Source: Plantibacter auratus | Lineage (GTDB): Bacteria > Actinomycetota > Actinomycetes > Actinomycetales > Microbacteriaceae | Direction: 5' to 3' | DNA length: 64,000 nt | NCBI RefSeq assembly: GCF_050587365.1 | Contig: NZ_JBOBFV010000005.1 | Span: 281,449 to 345,448, forward strand | Shown: piece after piece, positions 45,724-53,101 of the stretch | How positions within the stretch are numbered: the first letter of the stretch is position 1 | How the letters are laid out: the number at the start of each line of letters is the position of its first letter | Made by a program: the position numbers and the translations under genes | The notes under the pieces: generated by a model | Told to the model about the DNA's origin: nothing | What the model saw: the letters and a program-made list of their open reading frames with translations, nothing else | Database searches by the model: none

Positions 45724-46032
45724 TCAGTCGAGCTGGAAGTCGACCGCGGAGCGCTCGACGACGAGCTGACGGACGATCTGCACCACGCGGACGTGCTCCG
45801 GGTGGACCTGGTAGCGCTCCAGGGCTTCGAGGCTCGGGTAGTCGCCGACCAGCACGACGTCCCAGTTGCTCTCGGGGTAGGCGATGTTGCGTCCGACCTG
45901 GAGGTACTCGATGTCGTCCGGCATGAACCCGGCGAGTGCCTCGAGTTCGGACTGCATGGTGGCGAACGCCGCGTCGCGCTCGGCGTCGTCCGTTGCTGCC
46001 AGCTTCCAACTGACGATGTGGCGGATGGTCAC
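45724..46032 (-). CDS. Dabb-domain (stress-responsive alpha/beta barrel) protein
   Basis: 102 residues. MTIRHIVSWKL, YLQVGRNIA, WDVVLVGDYPSLEALERYQ and the C-terminal VVQIVRQL fit the dimeric ferredoxin-like barrel of the Dabb family. Members include polyketide cyclases and stress proteins of unknown role. The GTG start has GGGGG a few bases upstream. It is followed closely by nothing on its strand; the glutaredoxin gene lies 40 nt upstream and could share a transcript. Confidence 0.85.
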   Translation of the reverse strand: MTIRHIVSWKLAATDDAERDAAFATMQSELEALAGFMPDDIEYLQVGRNIAYPESNWDVVLVGDYPSLEALERYQVHPEHVRVVQIVRQLVVERSAVDFQLD

Positions 46033-46072
46033 TGGGCCCCCAAGGCTCGATGTGGATGGATGGACGTGCGGA

Positions 46073-46333
46073 TCAGTCGGCGAGCAACGCGGACCGCAGG
46101 CGTTCGGGGTCGATGCGCCAGTAGTTGTGGACCCTGCCGTCGATGAGGACGACGGGGATCTCCTCCCAGTGGCGGTCGTGGAGCGCGGGATCGTCGAGGA
46201 TCGAGAGCTCCTCGCGTTCGATCGTCGGGCCGTCGGACGGGAGGCCTGCGACCACCTCGTCGATCACGGCGCGGGCGTCGTCGCAGAGGTGACAGCCGGG
46301 CTTGCCGATGAGCGTGACGTGCAGAGTGGACAC
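46073..46333 (-). CDS. glutaredoxin family protein
   Basis: 86 residues, thioredoxin fold. The redox motif CHLC lies in IGKPGCHLCDDA near residue 11, and EEIPVVLIDG carries the cis-Pro. It may reduce disulfides with glutathione-free donors such as mycothiol. GTG at 46333 is chosen because TACAGT ends 7 nt before it, making a leaderless message; the longer frame from ATG 46375 would include that promoter. Confidence 0.86.
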   Translation of the reverse strand: MSTLHVTLIGKPGCHLCDDARAVIDEVVAGLPSDGPTIEREELSILDDPALHDRHWEEIPVVLIDGRVHNYWRIDPERLRSALLAD

Positions 46334-46340
46334 CTCCTCA

Positions 46341-46346
46341 ACTGTA
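46341..46346 (-). promoter_or_regulatory. -10 element deciding the glutaredoxin start
   Basis: TACAGT, 7 nt before the GTG at 46333. The intervening GAGGAG lies too close to the start to serve as a ribosome site. Confidence 0.5.
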
Positions 46347-46412
46347 CGGGGTGCCCGAGGTCGGAGCACATCCAAGGAACCGACACGTGTGGTGTTTCAC
46401 CGAGACATCTGG

Positions 46413-46418
46413 CACGAT
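46413..46418 (+). promoter_or_regulatory. -10 element before the upstream reading frame of the XRE gene
   Basis: CACGAT ends 6 nt before the ATG at 46425, the same geometry as elsewhere in the window, so transcription would begin on the upstream reading frame rather than on the regulator. Confidence 0.45.
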
Positions 46419-46424
46419 GCCGGA

Positions 46425-46526
46425 ATGATGATGCCGTTGAACCCAGGGCTGAGAACCATGCGTGTTGAGTTCACCAGGCTCAGACACTCTGGCATGCGCC
46501 GGTCGAGGTCCGTTGTCATTGTGTGA
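46425..46526 (+). CDS. possible leader peptide (33 residues) upstream of an XRE regulator
   Basis: The frame opens with three consecutive ATG codons (MMMPLNPGLR), is Arg-rich (RLRHSGMRRSRS) and ends in a TGA that overlaps the regulator ATG as TGATG. A -10-like CACGAT lies 6 nt before the first ATG, and the regulator has no good Shine-Dalgarno of its own, so coupling is plausible. No Cys is present. Translation is inferred only. Confidence 0.5.
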   Translation: MMMPLNPGLRTMRVEFTRLRHSGMRRSRSVVIV

Positions 46527-46825
46527 TGCCTACACATTCGGAAGCCGCGACGATCCTCGGCGAGCGGCTGCGTGCCGCCCGCAACGAGCGACAGCTGACC
46601 CTCGAGGACCTGGGCGTGCTGGCCGGGATGCACTGGACGAACATCGGCAAGATCGAGCGAGGGCAGGTGCACCCGAGCGTGGAGACGCTCGTCAGGCTGA
46701 GTACCGCGCTCGACCTCGACCCGGCCCCGTTCATCACGGGCCTCAACGCCGACATGTACCCGGGGCGGGCGCACAAGCTGACGGCACGCGATCTGCTGGC
46801 CGCTCGCCGCGACCAGGAACGCTGA
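46526..46825 (+). CDS. XRE-family helix-turn-helix regulator
   Basis: 99 residues, a single HTH_3 domain: LGERLRAARNERQLTLEDLG and GMHWTNIGKIERGQVHPS (residues about 10-55). A short C-terminal tail follows with no sensor domain. It overlaps the preceding 33-codon reading frame by one base of its stop (TGATG). A GTG at 46523 is an in-frame alternative. It resembles small actinobacterial regulators of unknown target. Confidence 0.88.
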   Translation: MPTHSEAATILGERLRAARNERQLTLEDLGVLAGMHWTNIGKIERGQVHPSVETLVRLSTALDLDPAPFITGLNADMYPGRAHKLTARDLLAARRDQER

Positions 46826-46867
46826 CCCGCCCGCCGGAGACCACTCCCCTCCACCCGCCGGCGCCCA

Positions 46868-47176
46868 TCAGAAGGTGACCCGCCAGAGGTACTGGTGACC
46901 ACCGGGACGGAACCAGGACACCTGCACACTGGTCGCGCGGGCCAGCTCGGTGCCCAACACCTCGAACTCCAGGGCGCTCCCCGGCGTCAGGCGACACGGT
47001 TCCAGTGGAGCGAGGAATCCGGGTCCGATCAGGCTCAGCACGACCCAGTGGACGGCTTCGTCACCGACGTTCCGGAGCCGATAGCGAGGTGCGTCGTCTC
47101 GTTCGACGACGAACGGCACCCGGTACGCGAGCTCGCGTCGGTTGCGGTGGACAGTTGGCGGGAGATCGCGGGTCAT
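46868..47176 (-). CDS. hypothetical protein, 102 residues, beta-rich
   Basis: No signal peptide or membrane segment. The alternating pattern (YRLRNVGDEAVHWVVLSLIG, then SVQVSWFRPGGHQYLWRVTF) suggests an immunoglobulin-like or jelly-roll beta sandwich. I recognise no family. TAGGTT ends 6 nt before the ATG (47188-47183), which supports it being a real, leaderless gene. It is convergent with the XRE regulator. Confidence 0.7.
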   Translation of the reverse strand: MTRDLPPTVHRNRRELAYRVPFVVERDDAPRYRLRNVGDEAVHWVVLSLIGPGFLAPLEPCRLTPGSALEFEVLGTELARATSVQVSWFRPGGHQYLWRVTF

Positions 47177-47422
47177 GCGAAGAACCTACGAAGGACCGCC
47201 GACGATCTCGGGGCGACGGACCGCGTGCCGCGACGCGCTGTGGATCAGTCCCGTCCGGCCTCGCCTGTGGAGGAACCTCGACGCCGCTCGACCCGCGGAG
47301 ACCACACGCTCTGACCGACCAACGAGACGATCACCTCGACAACGCCAGAAAGCGCCGTACCCCAATGGGCAGGCGCTTCCGGTGGACGAAGAGTCGTCAG
47401 GCGCTCCGAACGGAGCAGCCGG

Positions 47423-47521
47423 CTACTTCTTGTTGCGGCGCTGGTGACGGGTCTTGCGAAGCAGCTTGCGGTGCTTCTTCTTCGCCATACGCTTGCGGCG
47501 CTTCTTGATAACAGAACCCAC
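47423..47521 (-). CDS. 30S ribosomal protein bS22 (AURKAIP1/COX24-like), 32 residues
   Basis: A tiny, extremely basic protein starting MGSVIKKRRKRMAKKKHRKL and ending QRRNKK, about 60 percent Lys/Arg. This is the actinobacterial small ribosomal protein located at the 30S-50S bridge region. GTG start with GTGAGGT at -13 to -7. A promoter-like TAGACT lies about 80 nt upstream, and a perfect 13-nt palindrome (AACAAGTCTTGTT, 47575-47587) sits in the leader. A small hairpin (GCTCCG-TT-CGGAGC) follows the stop. Confidence 0.92.
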   Translation of the reverse strand: MGSVIKKRRKRMAKKKHRKLLRKTRHQRRNKK

Positions 47522-47660
47522 GGATTTACCTCACAGAATTGGGGGGCTTGGCCGCAGGGATCGCGACCGAAGAGAACAAGTCTTGTTGCCAGTCTAGCCG
47601 ATTGCAGCGCGCGTCGTTCACACGCCGTACGCCTGCAGGCTGCTAGGAGCGGGAAACGCC

Positions 47661-47855
47661 TCAGCCGACGTCGGCGACCGGGCGCTGCCGAACGGCGTCG
47701 ACGGCGGTCTCCGGCACTCGGAACGACTTCCCGAACCGGATGGCCGGGAGCTCCCCCGAATGCACCAGGCGATACACGGTCATCTTGGACACCCGCATCA
47801 TCTCGGCGACTTCGGCCACGGTGAGGAAGCGGACGTCGGCAGTGTCCTGCGTCAT
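47661..47855 (-). CDS. bldC: BldC-like MerR/excisionase-type DNA-binding protein
   Basis: 64 residues. RFLTVAEVAEMMRVSKMTVY (residues 9-28) is the helix-turn-helix, followed by RLVHSGELPAIRFGKSFRVP, almost the textbook BldC sequence. In Streptomyces, BldC binds direct repeats cooperatively and controls the timing of development; in a non-sporulating relative the role is open. GGAGGGG precedes the ATG; the longer open frame upstream has no homology. Confidence 0.93.
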   Translation of the reverse strand: MTQDTADVRFLTVAEVAEMMRVSKMTVYRLVHSGELPAIRFGKSFRVPETAVDAVRQRPVADVG

Positions 47856-47981
47856 CGAACCCCTCCTGCGCCTCTGGAAACCCGCTTGAACGGCGCCCCG
47901 AGGACCGGAACGCCGCATGGCAACTCTAGAGGGCCCACGCCCGCCCTGTACATCCCCTGTGTGAACGGTATGGGGGCCGGG

Positions 47982-48386
47982 CTACGGGCGGAGCTTCTTC
48001 GTGACCGACTGCACCGCGTGGGTCACGTCCGCAGCGACCTTGCCGACCGATCCGGCGACCGCCTTGGCCTGGTCCGGGAGTGACAGCGCCGCGAAATCGA
48101 CACCGTCGTCCTGGTAGTCGACGCTGAGGAACGGGATCAGCCAGTCCTCCACGTCCTCGAGCGGCGCCGAGTCCAGGCTGTAGTAGCGGTGCTGGCCCTC
48201 CTCGCGCACCTCCACGAGCTCTGCTTCGCGCAGGACCTTGAGGTGCTTGGACACCGTCGGCTGACTGAGGCCGAGCTGCGCGACGATCTCGGAGACGCTC
48301 GTCCCGGTGCCACCGTGCCGTTCGAGCAGCAGCGCGAGGATGTCCCGCCTGGTGGTGTCAGCGATCACGTCGAAAATGTCGGCCAT
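47982..48386 (-). CDS. ArsR-family winged-helix regulator
   Basis: 134 residues. FDVIADTTRRDILALLLERH and GLSQPTVSKHLKVLREAELV form the winged helix (residues about 4-75), and YYSLDSAPLEDV ends it. No metal-binding Cys motif is visible, so it is not a classical arsenic sensor. The C-terminal 40 residues are Ala/Val-rich. TATCGT ends 6 nt before the ATG (48398-48393). Divergent from the trkH-trkA operon. Confidence 0.9.
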   Translation of the reverse strand: MADIFDVIADTTRRDILALLLERHGGTGTSVSEIVAQLGLSQPTVSKHLKVLREAELVEVREEGQHRYYSLDSAPLEDVEDWLIPFLSVDYQDDGVDFAALSLPDQAKAVAGSVGKVAADVTHAVQSVTKKLRP

Positions 48387-48458
48387 GCTCCAACGATAGT
48401 GATGGAGCGCACGGAGTACCATTGCCTCCGGCGCAGTCCTGAGGTGTTGAGGGGTCAG

Positions 48459-49901
48459 ATGAGCGGCAATGCCATGGGGCGTCGTCCCTCGATCACCGTT
48501 CGTCACGGACTCGCGAGGGTCAGGGAGGCCGTCAGCGACTTCGCCGCGAAGTCGACCTCGCGGTTCGCCATCCTCGTGTTCAGCTTCCTGATCTTCGTCT
48601 TCACGATGCTGTTCTCGCTCCCCATCGCGAGCGCCGACCGCCAGGTGACCCCGATCGCTGACGCCCTCTTCACCGCCGTCTCCGTCATCTGCGTCACCGG
48701 GCTCTCGACCGTCGACATGGCCACGCACTGGTCGCTCTTCGGTCACGTGCTCGTGTTCATCGGCGTCCAGATCGGCGCGCTCGGCGTCCTGACCCTGGCC
48801 TCGATCCTCGGGTTCGTGATCGCCCGACGACTCGGGCTCCGCCAGAAGCTCATGGCGGCGAGCGACACGAACCCCCTGCGGTCGCACCACGGCCCCGTCG
48901 CCGAGGGTCAGGCGGTCCGCCTCGGGGAGATCGGCAACCTGCTCGTCACCGTCGCCGTCAGCGCCCTCGTGATCGAGGCGGCCCTGGCGGTCCTGCTCTT
49001 CCCTCGCATGCTGCTCGACGGCATCAACCCCTGGGACGCCGCCTGGAACAGCGTCTACTACGCGGCCATGGCCTTCACCAACACCGGCTTCACGCCGAAC
49101 GCCGAGGGGCTCGCGGCCTTCGAGAACGACTACTGGTTCCTCAGCATCCTCATGCTCGGGGTCTTCCTCGGCAGCATCGGCTTCCCGGTCATCTACGCAC
49201 TGAGCCGCAACTTCCGTCGGCCGAGCCGCTGGTCGCTGCACGTCAAGCTCACGCTCGTCACGACGATCATCCTGTTCTTCGCCGGGGCGCTCGCCTTCAT
49301 CCTGCTCGAGTTCAACAACCCCGAGACCTGGAACAAGTGGAACCTCTGGGACACGATCTTCCAGGGGTTCTTCCTGTCGGCCATGACGCGGTCGGGCGGC
49401 TTCTCCACCGTGGACATCGGCGACCTCAACGGTTCGACCTTGCTCGTCGCCGACATGCTCATGTTCATCGGCGGTGGTTCCGCCTCGACCGCCGGCGGGA
49501 TCAAGGTCACGACGCTCGCCGTCTTGTTCCTGGCGGCGTTCGCCGAGGCCCGCGGACGCGAGGGCGTGGAGGTCTTCCGCCGCCGGATCCCGCAGGACGT
49601 GCTCCGCGTCGCGGTGAGCGTCGTCCTCTGGGGTGCGACGATCGTCGCCCTGTCGACGATCGTCATCCTGCAGATGACGAAGGCTCCGCTCGACCACGTG
49701 CTGTTCGACGTCATCTCCGCCTTCGCGACGGTCGGGCTGAGCACCGGCCTCGTCGCGGACCTGCCCGACGCCGGGGTGTACGTCCTCGCCGTCACCATGT
49801 TCCTGGGCCGCGTTGGTACAGTGACACTCGCTGCAGCCGTGGCCGCGAGTCAGAGCGGCCAGCTGTTCAAACGACCCGAAGAGAGGCCCATCGTTGGTTG
49901 A
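48459..49901 (+). CDS. trkH: TrkH/KtrB potassium uptake channel subunit
   Basis: 480 residues with four pore repeats, each with a filter Gly: FTAVSVICVTGLSTVDMATH, MAFTNTGFTPN, AMTRSGGFSTVDIGD and ISAFATVGLSTG. GGGSASTAGGIKVTT is conserved in TrkH/KtrB. It moves K+ inward, gated by the cytoplasmic TrkA/KtrA ring encoded next. ATG at 48459 follows GAGGGGTC. A TACCAT about 37 nt upstream could be the promoter. Overlaps trkA by 8 nt. Confidence 0.94.
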   Translation: MSGNAMGRRPSITVRHGLARVREAVSDFAAKSTSRFAILVFSFLIFVFTMLFSLPIASADRQVTPIADALFTAVSVICVTGLSTVDMATHWSLFGHVLVFIGVQIGALGVLTLASILGFVIARRLGLRQKLMAASDTNPLRSHHGPVAEGQAVRLGEIGNLLVTVAVSALVIEAALAVLLFPRMLLDGINPWDAAWNSVYYAAMAFTNTGFTPNAEGLAAFENDYWFLSILMLGVFLGSIGFPVIYALSRNFRRPSRWSLHVKLTLVTTIILFFAGALAFILLEFNNPETWNKWNLWDTIFQGFFLSAMTRSGGFSTVDIGDLNGSTLLVADMLMFIGGGSASTAGGIKVTTLAVLFLAAFAEARGREGVEVFRRRIPQDVLRVAVSVVLWGATIVALSTIVILQMTKAPLDHVLFDVISAFATVGLSTGLVADLPDAGVYVLAVTMFLGRVGTVTLAAAVAASQSGQLFKRPEERPIVG

Positions 49902-50565
49902 CCGCATCAAGCACGACGCCCCGGTCCTCGTCATCGGACTCGGTCGGTTCGGTGCGGCCTGCGCCGGCGAACTCGACCGACTCGACCGCGAGGTGCTCGC
50001 GATCGACGACAACTCCGACCTCGTGCAGAAGTGGTCCGACCGGGTCACGCACACCGTGCAGGCCGACGCGAAGAACATCGAGGCGCTCCGGCAGATCGGC
50101 GCGCAGGACTTCTCGGTCGCGGTCGTCGCGGTCGGATCCTCCATCGAGGCGAGCGTGCTCATCACCGCCAACCTCGTCGACCTCAAGATCCCGCAGATCT
50201 GGGCCAAGGCCGTCTCGCAGTCGCACGGCAAGATCCTCGCCCGGGTGGGGGCGAGCCATGTCATCTACCCCGAGCGCGAGGCCGGCGAACGCGTCGCCCA
50301 CCTCGTGTCGGGCCGCATGCTCGACTTCATCCAGTTCGACGACGACTTCGCGCTCGTCAAGATGTACCCGCCGAAGCCCATCCGCGGGCTGAACCTGACG
50401 GAGTCGGGCGTCCGGACGAAGTACCGGATCACGGTCGTCGGGGTGAAGTCACCGGGGAAGCCCTTCACGTACGCGACCGCCGACACCGTCGTGTCGAACC
50501 ACGACCTCATCATCGTCTCCGGCACGTCGGCCGACATCGAACGCTTCGCCTCACTCGAGGGCTGA
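49894..50565 (+). CDS. trkA: TrkA/KtrA potassium channel regulatory subunit
   Basis: 223 residues: RCK_N Rossmann domain with VLVIGLGRFGAACAGEL (NAD/ATP loop, residues 11-27) and the acidic residue in LAIDDN, then an RCK_C domain (about 140-220). The start is TTG overlapping the trkH stop by 8 nt, with GAGAGG upstream; no other start codon fits the N-terminus. The single RCK_N-RCK_C unit makes it KtrA-like rather than the doubled proteobacterial TrkA. Confidence 0.93.
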   Translation: MVDRIKHDAPVLVIGLGRFGAACAGELDRLDREVLAIDDNSDLVQKWSDRVTHTVQADAKNIEALRQIGAQDFSVAVVAVGSSIEASVLITANLVDLKIPQIWAKAVSQSHGKILARVGASHVIYPEREAGERVAHLVSGRMLDFIQFDDDFALVKMYPPKPIRGLNLTESGVRTKYRITVVGVKSPGKPFTYATADTVVSNHDLIIVSGTSADIERFASLEG

Positions 50566-50572
50566 AGCCTCC

Positions 50573-51031
50573 TCAGGTGAGGCTACGCGCGTAGCAGCGC
50601 GACTGCGGCTCGTCGACGTACGGCCCGAACGCCTCGATCGGGTGGTACCCCTCGCGCTCGTAGAAGCGCATCGCATCCGGCTGCTCCGTGCCGGTCTCGA
50701 GGAGGAGCTCTGCGAGACCGAGCGACCGCGCTTCGTCCTCCAGTGCCCGCAGGAGCGCGGTGGCGACGCCGGTCCCCCGGGCCTGCTGTACGACGAACAT
50801 GCGTTTGATCTCAGCCCGGTCCGCGCCGAGCATCCGCAGGCCGCCGCAGCCGAGCGGGGTGTCGTCGACGTCGCTGGCGAGCAGGAAGAGCGTGATGTCG
50901 GCTGCGGTCGGCGGTGTCCCGGGTTCGTGATCGTCGCTTCCGTACCGCGCATCGAGTTCGCGGCGTTGGGCGGCCCGCAGCGCGGTTCCCGCCTCGTCGT
51001 CCCAGGCCACCCGGCTGATCCTGATCGTCAT
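50573..51031 (-). CDS. GNAT family N-acetyltransferase
   Basis: 152 residues. The acetyl-CoA loop is VVQQARGTGVATALLRALED (near residue 92), followed by LLLETGTEQPDAMRFYEREGY. Substrate unknown. ATG at 51031 follows GGAGGA; codons further upstream overlap a palindromic operator shared with the divergent TetR gene, so this gene is the likely regulatory target of that TetR. Confidence 0.88.
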   Translation of the reverse strand: MTIRISRVAWDDEAGTALRAAQRRELDARYGSDDHEPGTPPTAADITLFLLASDVDDTPLGCGGLRMLGADRAEIKRMFVVQQARGTGVATALLRALEDEARSLGLAELLLETGTEQPDAMRFYEREGYHPIEAFGPYVDEPQSRCYARSLT

Positions 51032-51049
51032 GCGTGTCCTCCAGTCATT

Positions 51050-51067
51050 CCGTAACAAGCATTACGG
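51050..51067. promoter_or_regulatory. palindromic operator between the GNAT and TetR genes
   Basis: CCGTAA-CAAGCA-TTACGG, 6-bp arms with a 6-nt centre, midway between the divergent starts. A TAACAT -10 for the TetR gene begins immediately after it (51068-51073). Probable TetR autoregulatory site. Confidence 0.6.
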
Positions 51068-51094
51068 TAACATCGGTTCCGAGGTGATCACGAC

Positions 51095-51694
51095 ATGGCA
51101 AGAACCAAGGACCCAGCGGCCCAGGCGCGGATCTCGCACGCGGTCTGGGAGGTCCTGGGCGAGCACGGCCCGCACGGGTTGACCCTCCGCGCGGTCGCGG
51201 AGCGGGCCGGTTGCACGACGGGCCTCGTCCTGCATCGCTTCCCCGACAAGCGCGCGCTCCTGCTGCACGCTCGCGACCTGCTCCACGAACGGACGGCGGC
51301 GCGGACCGAGGCGCTCGAAGCCGCAGCCGAGACCCCGCGTGACGCTCTGCGCGCCGTCCTCCGGCAGGCCCTGTCCCTCACCGACGAGACGCGCCAGGAG
51401 GCCCGGGTCTGGCTCGGCTACCTCGCGGCGGCGCTCGACGACGAGGTGCTGGCCGAACGGCACCGTGCGGGTCATGGCGTGTTCGTCGCGCGCACCCGCC
51501 GCCTCGTGGCCGAGATCCGCCCCGAGCTCACCCAGGCCGAGGTCGCCGCGACGGCCACCGTCGTCGTCGGATTCATCGAGGGCGTCAGCACCCTGAGCAC
51601 GGCCGACGACGACTACTACGACGCCGCGGCCCAGCTCGCCGCGCTGGACCGACTGCTGCTCGTCCTCGGGCTCGACGAGACGAGCGACGCGTGA
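51095..51694 (+). CDS. TetR-family transcriptional repressor
   Basis: 199 residues. N-terminal HTH: AVWEVLGEHGPHGLTLRAVA and RAGCTTGLVLHRFPDKRALL. The C-terminal domain is all-helical with no recognisable ligand signature. GAGGTGAT precedes the ATG. Its promoter overlaps an 18-bp palindrome shared with the divergent GNAT gene, and a second GNAT gene overlaps its stop by 4 nt, so it likely controls both acetyltransferases. Confidence 0.92.
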   Translation: MARTKDPAAQARISHAVWEVLGEHGPHGLTLRAVAERAGCTTGLVLHRFPDKRALLLHARDLLHERTAARTEALEAAAETPRDALRAVLRQALSLTDETRQEARVWLGYLAAALDDEVLAERHRAGHGVFVARTRRLVAEIRPELTQAEVAATATVVVGFIEGVSTLSTADDDYYDAAAQLAALDRLLLVLGLDETSDA

Positions 51695-52194
51695 TCGTCG
51701 TGGAACGGTGGGCGGATGCTCCGGCTCATCGTCGCGAGCGATTCGCCGAGCTCCTCGAGGAGTACCACCGCCGGACCGAGCATGAGAAACTCCTCGGCCG
51801 AGCGCCGGGTTTGGACGAGCTCACTCCGACGATCGCTCTCCCCGACCGCTACCGGGTCGAGATCGCCGACCCGGGTACCGCCTTCGCCTCCGAGGAGATC
51901 CTCCTGGCCGTCGAGGACGACCAGGTGCTCGGCTGCGTCGTCCTGACGGACGGCCCGTCGCCGGAGCTCAAGCGACTCTGGGTCGCCCCCGACGCTCGTC
52001 GCCGGGGCGTGGCCGCAACCCTGCTCGAGGCCGCGACGACCGTCTCGCGACTGCGGGGTGACGACACCGTGCGTCTCTCCGTGTGGCATTGGCGATCCGC
52101 CGCGATCGCGCTCTACCGGCGGTCCGGCTTTGTGGCGGTCGCTTCCTGGGACGACAGACCCGGCCTCGACTGCTTCGTGCGTTCCTTCGACTGA
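51691..52194 (+). CDS. GNAT family N-acetyltransferase
   Basis: 167 residues. Central strand ILLAVEDDQVLGCVVLTD, then LKRLWVAPDARRRGVAATLL carrying the acetyl-CoA pyrophosphate loop (near residue 95), and ALYRRSGFVAVASW near the end. The GTG start overlaps the tetR stop by 4 nt, indicating coupled translation. Substrate unknown. Not closely similar to the GNAT protein on the other side of tetR. Confidence 0.88.
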   Translation: MIVVERWADAPAHRRERFAELLEEYHRRTEHEKLLGRAPGLDELTPTIALPDRYRVEIADPGTAFASEEILLAVEDDQVLGCVVLTDGPSPELKRLWVAPDARRRGVAATLLEAATTVSRLRGDDTVRLSVWHWRSAAIALYRRSGFVAVASWDDRPGLDCFVRSFD

Positions 52195-52210
52195 TCCAGC
52201 CGCCGTCGGG

Positions 52211-53053
52211 TCAGGACGCCGACAGCTCCTCGGCGCGTGCGATGGCGGCTGCCGCGGCGCGGTCGAACGTCTCGCTGAAGCCCGCCTCGGCGAGCACGGC
52301 GAGCGCCTGCTCCGTCGTCCCCTTCGGGCTCGTGACGTTGATCCGCAGCTGCTCGGCGCTCTCCCCCGTCGTCGCGAGGAGTTCCGTCGCGCCGCGGAAG
52401 GTTCCGTTGACCATCACGGCCGCCTGCTCGGGGGTGAACCCGAGGCCGATCGCCGTGCGGGTCAGTTCCTCGATGAGGTAGTAGACGTACGCCGGACCGG
52501 AACCGGAGATGGCGCTGAGGGCGTCGATCTTCGATTCGGGGATGACGACCACTTCGCCGACGGTCTCGAAGAGCGCGGTGACGACGGCGAGGTCGTCCTC
52601 GCTCGACCGGGTACCCGGCGCGAGCCCGGTGACGCCGAGCCCGACGTAGGACGGGGTGTTCGGCATGGAGCGGAGGACCGACACCGACTCCGGCAGGGCG
52701 GCCTCGAAGGCCGCACCGCGGATGCCGGCCGCAAGGCTCACGACGATCGTGCCCGGCTGCAACGCGTCGGCGATCTCGGCGAGGAGGTCGGCGACCAGGT
52801 AGGGCTTCACGCCGATCAGGACGATCTTCGCCGCGGCCGCCGCGCGACGATTGCCGTCGGCGTCCTGCTCGAGGGCGATCGAGGTGACGCCTGGCAGCTC
52901 GGCGAGAGCCTCCGCCTTGGCGATGGTCCGGTTCGTCACCGTGATGCCACCGTCGACCTCGACACGCGGCTGGACGAGACCGCGAAGGACGGCCCCTCCC
53001 ATCGAACCGGCTCCGAGGATGGCGATGCTGGGCAGGCTGATCGTTTCACTCAC
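52211..53053 (-). CDS. proC: pyrroline-5-carboxylate reductase
   Basis: 280 residues. Last step of proline synthesis. The NAD(P) motif is IAILGAGSMGGAVLRGL (residues 9-25); VSLAAGIRG and VLRSMPNTPSYVGLGV mark the middle, and DALSAISGSGPAYVYYLIEE is the proC signature (near residue 168). The GTG has TAGACT ending 6 nt upstream (53065-53060). Monocistronic. Confidence 0.95.
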   Translation of the reverse strand: MSETISLPSIAILGAGSMGGAVLRGLVQPRVEVDGGITVTNRTIAKAEALAELPGVTSIALEQDADGNRRAAAAAKIVLIGVKPYLVADLLAEIADALQPGTIVVSLAAGIRGAAFEAALPESVSVLRSMPNTPSYVGLGVTGLAPGTRSSEDDLAVVTALFETVGEVVVIPESKIDALSAISGSGPAYVYYLIEELTRTAIGLGFTPEQAAVMVNGTFRGATELLATTGESAEQLRINVTSPKGTTEQALAVLAEAGFSETFDRAAAAAIARAEELSAS

Positions 53054-53059
53054 CCTGCG

Positions 53060-53065
53060 AGTCTA
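53060..53065 (-). promoter_or_regulatory. -10 element of proC
   Basis: TAGACT, 6 nt before the GTG start, no Shine-Dalgarno. Confidence 0.55.
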
Positions 53066-53101
53066 GGCACCTGCATGCTCGGCGGCACCTGCCCGGCCGG
53101 G

